From Thermotoga sp. SG1 (GTDB taxonomy: Bacteria > Thermotogota > Thermotogae > Thermotogales > Thermotogaceae): a DNA stretch of 64,000 nucleotides. Each line of letters opens with the position of its first letter. The first letter of the stretch is position 1. This document shows, in pieces, positions 61,052 to 64,000 of this stretch. The notes under the pieces are model-generated. The model was not told the origin of the DNA. It searched no databases and saw only the letters and a list, made by a program, of their open reading frames with translations. The translations under genes were made by a program, and so were the position numbers. The stretch spans positions 310,001-374,000 of the forward strand of contig NZ_LNDD01000003.1 in assembly GCF_002865985.1 (NCBI RefSeq), written 5' to 3'.

Positions 61052-61910
61052 AGTGCTTTGCGTTCACTCCCATCTTCCTGCAGAGATTCTTGAGAACGGT
61101 TTTTGGACCTACCTCTACGAACTCGTTCACTCCCATCTCTTTCATTGTATCCACCGATTGCTTCCAGAGAACAGGGCCTGTGATTTGTTCTATGATGTTC
61201 TTCTTTATCTCTACGGGGTCTTCTGTAGGTTTGGCGGTAGAGTTCATCACGATGGGCCATCTTGGTTTTTTGAACTCTATCTTTTCCACCTCTTCTTTCA
61301 TTTTCTCCCTAGCGTACTCCAGAAACGGTGTGTGGAAAGGACTCGAGACCATGAGTTCTACAATCCGGCGCGCACCTTTTTCTTTCAAAAGCTCCATCGC
61401 TTTTTCAACAGATTCTTTCAGGCCACTTATTACCACCTGATCGTGTGAGTTGTAATTTGCCACGTACACTCCATCTATTGAGTTCACTACCTTTTCTATC
61501 TGTTCGATATCGAGTCCTATAACGGCTGCCATGGTGCCCTTTCCAGGCTCGAGCGCCTGCGACATGTACTCTCCTCTTTTCCTCACAAGGTAGAGCCCGG
61601 TCTCGAAATCGTACACACCGGCCACCGCCAGAGCAGTGTATTCTCCGAGACTGTGACCCGCAACGACATCTGGGAGAATACCCCTTTTTTCCAGTTCGAG
61701 GTAAGCGATGTAACTCGTTATATAAATGGATGGCTGGGCGTTTTCTGTGAGTTTCAGGGTCTCTTCATCGCCGTTCATGATCTCGGTGATGTCGAATCCC
61801 AGAACCTTTTTTGCCCTCTCGAATATGTCCTCTGAAGATTCGTACACAGAAAAATCCTTTGCCATTCCGGAGTACTGGGATCCCTGTCCGGGAAAGACGA
61901 ACGCCCTCAC
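61029..61910 (-). CDS. fabD: Malonyl-CoA:ACP transacylase
   Basis: A 293-residue acyltransferase: FVFPGQGSQYSGMAKD at the start, catalytic serine in VVAGHSLGEYTALAVAG (near 90), RGEYMSQALEPGKGTMAAVI, and the catalytic histidine in SSPFHTPFLEYA. It loads malonate onto ACP for chain elongation. GTG at 61910 follows GGAGGTGAAAC and overlaps the bioY stop; a longer upstream frame runs antisense-free but through bioY without a ribosome-binding site. It is the last gene of the fab operon visible here. Confidence 0.95.
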   Translation of the reverse strand: MRAFVFPGQGSQYSGMAKDFSVYESSEDIFERAKKVLGFDITEIMNGDEETLKLTENAQPSIYITSYIAYLELEKRGILPDVVAGHSLGEYTALAVAGVYDFETGLYLVRKRGEYMSQALEPGKGTMAAVIGLDIEQIEKVVNSIDGVYVANYNSHDQVVISGLKESVEKAMELLKEKGARRIVELMVSSPFHTPFLEYAREKMKEEVEKIEFKKPRWPIVMNSTAKPTEDPVEIKKNIIEQITGPVLWKQSVDTMKEMGVNEFVEVGPKTVLKNLCRKMGVNAKHFTELLSE

Positions 61911-62416
61911 CGTTTCACCTCCAGTTTTTTCAACCTGAGAGCTATGACAGCGGCAACAACGAGTTTTATCAGATCGAACCAGATGAACGGGGCAAATCCG
62001 AGTGCAACTGCTTTTTTGATATCGTGAACGTAAAAATTCAAAACGAACACACCGAGCACGTATATGATTCCAAGACCAGAAAGACCAGAAACGAGATACC
62101 ACACGAAGTTCTCTCTCTTCTCAGAAAGAAGACCGATCACAAACCCTCCCAGAATAAAACCGAAGAGGTACCCACCGGTGGGACCGACAAGGACCTGTGC
62201 TCCTCCTTTGAAGTTCGCAAAGACGGGAAGTCCGATGGCTCCAAGCAACACATACGCTGCAATCGACAGTGTACCGTATTTTTTCCCAAGAATGTAGGCG
62301 GAAAGGAAAACAAAGAACACCTGAAGAGTGAAGGGAACTGGACCGATCGGAATCGAGATCCATGCTCCAACCGCAATGAGGGCTGTAAAGATCCCAGCCT
62401 TTACAAGTTCCCTCAT
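61907..62416 (-). CDS. bioY: Biotin transporter BioY
   Basis: A 169-residue membrane S-component with six helices. ALIAVGAWISIPIGPVPFTL, QVFFVFLSAYILGKKYG and FKGGAQVLVGPTGGYLFGFI are the BioY signatures. It binds biotin and works with an ECF module (or alone at low rate). Placement inside the fatty-acid operon fits the need for biotin by acetyl-CoA carboxylase. Stop and start overlap both neighbours by four bases. Confidence 0.94.
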   Translation of the reverse strand: MRELVKAGIFTALIAVGAWISIPIGPVPFTLQVFFVFLSAYILGKKYGTLSIAAYVLLGAIGLPVFANFKGGAQVLVGPTGGYLFGFILGGFVIGLLSEKRENFVWYLVSGLSGLGIIYVLGVFVLNFYVHDIKKAVALGFAPFIWFDLIKLVVAAVIALRLKKLEVKR

Positions 62417-63357
62417 TCTTCAATACACCTCCTCAATTTCTTCACCGTCTCCACAAATTCGTTCATGATGTCTTCTATGATCTGTTTCACAGGTTTTATT
62501 TCGTCGATCAGGCCGGCGCTTTGTCCCATCATGAAAGAACCTCTCTCCAGATCCCCCTCTACAACGGCTCTCCTCAGGCTTCCCACCAGCATCTCCTCTG
62601 CCTGCATCGGGTTTTCGAACTCCATTTCCTGAATTTTCCTGGCAAATGGCGTTCTGAGAACGCGTGCGGGGTGGCCAAGTTTGGCACCGGTCACCACCGT
62701 GTCCCTTATAGAAGCTTTGACAATTTTTTCTTTGTAGATAGGGTGAACATCACTTTCTACACTCGCTACGAATCTTGTTCCCATCTGCACAGCCTCTGCT
62801 CCGAGGGCAAAAGCGGCGGCCATTCCTCTTCCATCAGCGATTCCCCCTGCTGCGATTACGGGAATGTTCACGCTCCTGGAGACCTTGTTCACGAGAACAA
62901 GGGTGGTGACCTCTCCTATATGACCACCGGATTCCATTCCCTCCGCTATAACAGCGTCTGCTCCTGCCCTTTCAACCATTCTTGCAAGAGAGTCTGAAGC
63001 CACAACGGGAATGACTTTTATGCCGTTTTCTTTTAATTCCTTTATGTATTTTGTAGGGTTCCCCGCTCCAAAAGTAATCACGGGCACCTTTTCCTCCACA
63101 CAAACTCTGACGAGATCGTCTGCCCAAGGTGAAACGAGAATCACGTTCACACCGAAGGGTTTGTTTGTTCTTTCTCTGAGATCAGAAATGGCTTTCCTCA
63201 GATCATCGGGTTTCATAGCTCCAGATCCGATGATTCCAAGTCCTCCTGCTTCGGACACCGCTGCTGCGAGGGTGGGGGTCCCTGCCCACGCCATTCCACC
63301 CATGATTATGGGATACTCTATCCCAAGTAATTCTGTCACTCTGGTTTTCAGCTTCAT
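62413..63357 (-). CDS. fabK: Enoyl-ACP reductase II FabK (FMN-dependent)
   Basis: A 314-residue flavoprotein of the nitronate-monooxygenase/FabK superfamily. [20 protein letters not shown] at the N-terminus, [60 protein letters not shown] and [20 protein letters not shown] are the FMN/TIM-barrel motifs. It reduces trans-2-enoyl-ACP with NADH. Position between fabZ and fabD supports FabK over nitronate monooxygenase. Confidence 0.93.
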   Translation of the reverse strand: MKLKTRVTELLGIEYPIIMGGMAWAGTPTLAAAVSEAGGLGIIGSGAMKPDDLRKAISDLRERTNKPFGVNVILVSPWADDLVRVCVEEKVPVITFGAGNPTKYIKELKENGIKVIPVVASDSLARMVERAGADAVIAEGMESGGHIGEVTTLVLVNKVSRSVNIPVIAAGGIADGRGMAAAFALGAEAVQMGTRFVASVESDVHPIYKEKIVKASIRDTVVTGAKLGHPARVLRTPFARKIQEMEFENPMQAEEMLVGSLRRAVVEGDLERGSFMMGQSAGLIDEIKPVKQIIEDIMNEFVETVKKLRRCIEE

Positions 63358-63767
63358 TTCTTTTTCACCCCCAGCAAGAGTTTGGCCTTAGCTACGATGG
63401 TATTTTCAACCTTTGCCACACCTTCTACCTGAACTGTGCCAAGTTTTTCACCTATCTTCTTCACCTCGTAGATCAGTCTATCTCCAGGTCGCACTTCCTT
63501 TTTGAAACGTGCCTCGTCTATACCGAGAAAGAGTGGTATGCCTTCAAGGTTTTTCAGGAGAAGAATTCCGGCAGTTTGAGCAAGCCCTTCGATGATGAGA
63601 ACACCAGGATATATGGGATATTCTGGAAAGTGACCTTGGAAGACGGGATCGGAAATACTGATGTTTTTGAAAGCAACGATTCTATCCTCGCCCTCTTCTA
63701 TCACACCATCCACCAGAAGGAAAGGATACCTGTGTGGAAGGATCGATTTTACGTAGTCTATGTTCAT
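63354..63767 (-). CDS. fabZ: 3-hydroxyacyl-ACP dehydratase FabZ
   Basis: A 137-residue hot-dog-fold dehydratase. [20 protein letters not shown] begins the protein and [20 protein letters not shown] carries the catalytic histidine; the active-site Glu is in the [11 protein letters not shown] helix. The length is normal. It overlaps fabK and fabF by four bases each. The window shows no fabG or acpP in this operon. Confidence 0.96.
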   Translation of the reverse strand: MNIDYVKSILPHRYPFLLVDGVIEEGEDRIVAFKNISISDPVFQGHFPEYPIYPGVLIIEGLAQTAGILLLKNLEGIPLFLGIDEARFKKEVRPGDRLIYEVKKIGEKLGTVQVEGVAKVENTIVAKAKLLLGVKKK

Positions 63768-64000
63768 TGTTCATACCTCCCCAAAACGATCGACACGTTG
63801 TGTCCCCCGAAACCGAACGAATTCTTCATGAAGTTCTTTATTTCCATCTGAACATTTTCTTTCCCAACAAGACCTGTTCCCTTTGCCTCCTCAATTGGGT
63901 TGTCAAGGTTTGGCATGCCGTGCACAAAAGAGTGCTGCATCTGAAGAATCGAAAGGACGAGTTCTGCGGCACCAGCGGCACCAAGAAGATGTCCTATCAA
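63764..64000 (-). CDS. fabF: 3-oxoacyl-ACP synthase II FabF, C-terminal part (partial)
   Basis: Only the last 78 residues are inside the window; the gene continues past 64000. [18 protein letters not shown] contains the second active-site histidine of KAS II, and [17 protein letters not shown] is the conserved C-terminal glycine-rich loop. It condenses malonyl-ACP with acyl-ACP. It is upstream of fabZ in the same operon. Confidence 0.95.
   Translation of the reverse strand: MIGHLLGAAGAAELVLSILQMQHSFVHGMPNLDNPIEEAKGTGLVGKENVQMEIKNFMKNSFGFGGHNVSIVLGRYEQ

Overview
The window is bacterial chromosome from a hyperthermophilic Thermotoga, close to T. maritima. This rests on an encapsulin with its ferritin-like cargo, a maltosyltransferase of the MmtA type, a GH4 alpha-glucuronidase, a flavodiiron protein with its rubredoxin reductase, strong GGAGGTG ribosome-binding sites, frequent GTG/TTG starts and very tight, overlapping gene packing. 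From memory, IF-2 and the maltosyltransferase differ from T. maritima MSB8 at scattered residues, so a sister species or strain (for example T. neapolitana-like) is more likely than MSB8; this was not computed. No CRISPR array, insertion sequence or prophage was seen, and no gene-free stretch exceeds 300 bases.

Layout. 1-5.7 kb (+): anti-sigma-type kinase, trmFO, a FapA-like protein, manA, a metallophosphoesterase that appears to use an ATA start, and a coiled-coil hypothetical. 5.7-17.2 kb (-): HD-GYP, thrS, coaD, a PPP-family phosphatase, a membrane protein, a GT4 glycosyltransferase, two small membrane-anchored hypotheticals, ctpA, trmI, two secreted proteins and a uridine-kinase-like protein with a ThrRS-like N-terminus. 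17.2-21.8 kb: tRNA-Gln (+), then on the minus strand the GH4 glycosidase, a UbiE-like methyltransferase, rubredoxin reductase and flavodiiron protein. 21.8-28.8 kb (-): two very large multidomain glycosyltransferases downstream of flagellin, which has its own sigma-28 promoter. 28.9-33.5 kb: acyltransferase, GT4, MFS transporter, and rpsB with a structured leader; then a frameshifted UPF0145 gene. 33.5-35.4 kb (-): a GntR(YtrA)-ABC exporter operon with a perfect palindromic operator. 35.5-41.4 kb: maltosyltransferase (+), then rbgA, a phosphohexomutase and a radical-SAM protein (-). 41.4-45.8 kb (+): holB-ricT-DUF2905-ylxQ-infB. 45.8-49.2 kb: lipoprotein-like protein, Mut7-C protein, peroxiredoxin, a small orphan and a GH130-like protein.

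49.2-49.9 kb holds the most unusual element: a short ORF running into a predicted RNA made of a closing helix around a gapless H-type pseudoknot. Its 3' strand doubles as the 5' half of a strong intrinsic terminator, just before a gene of unknown function. This has the form of an undescribed riboswitch or attenuator.

50-58.6 kb: the encapsulin operon (-) diverges from a TPP-riboswitch-controlled run (+): Thi4-type thiazole synthase, thiC, an unexplained TIM-barrel gene, a thiD-thiN fusion, queF, a queuosine-precursor transporter and an ABC exporter. 58.5-64 kb: PfkB kinase (-), a DUF1611 protein and ComB (+), then a type II fatty-acid operon fabF-fabZ-fabK-bioY-fabD (-) whose first gene runs off the window.
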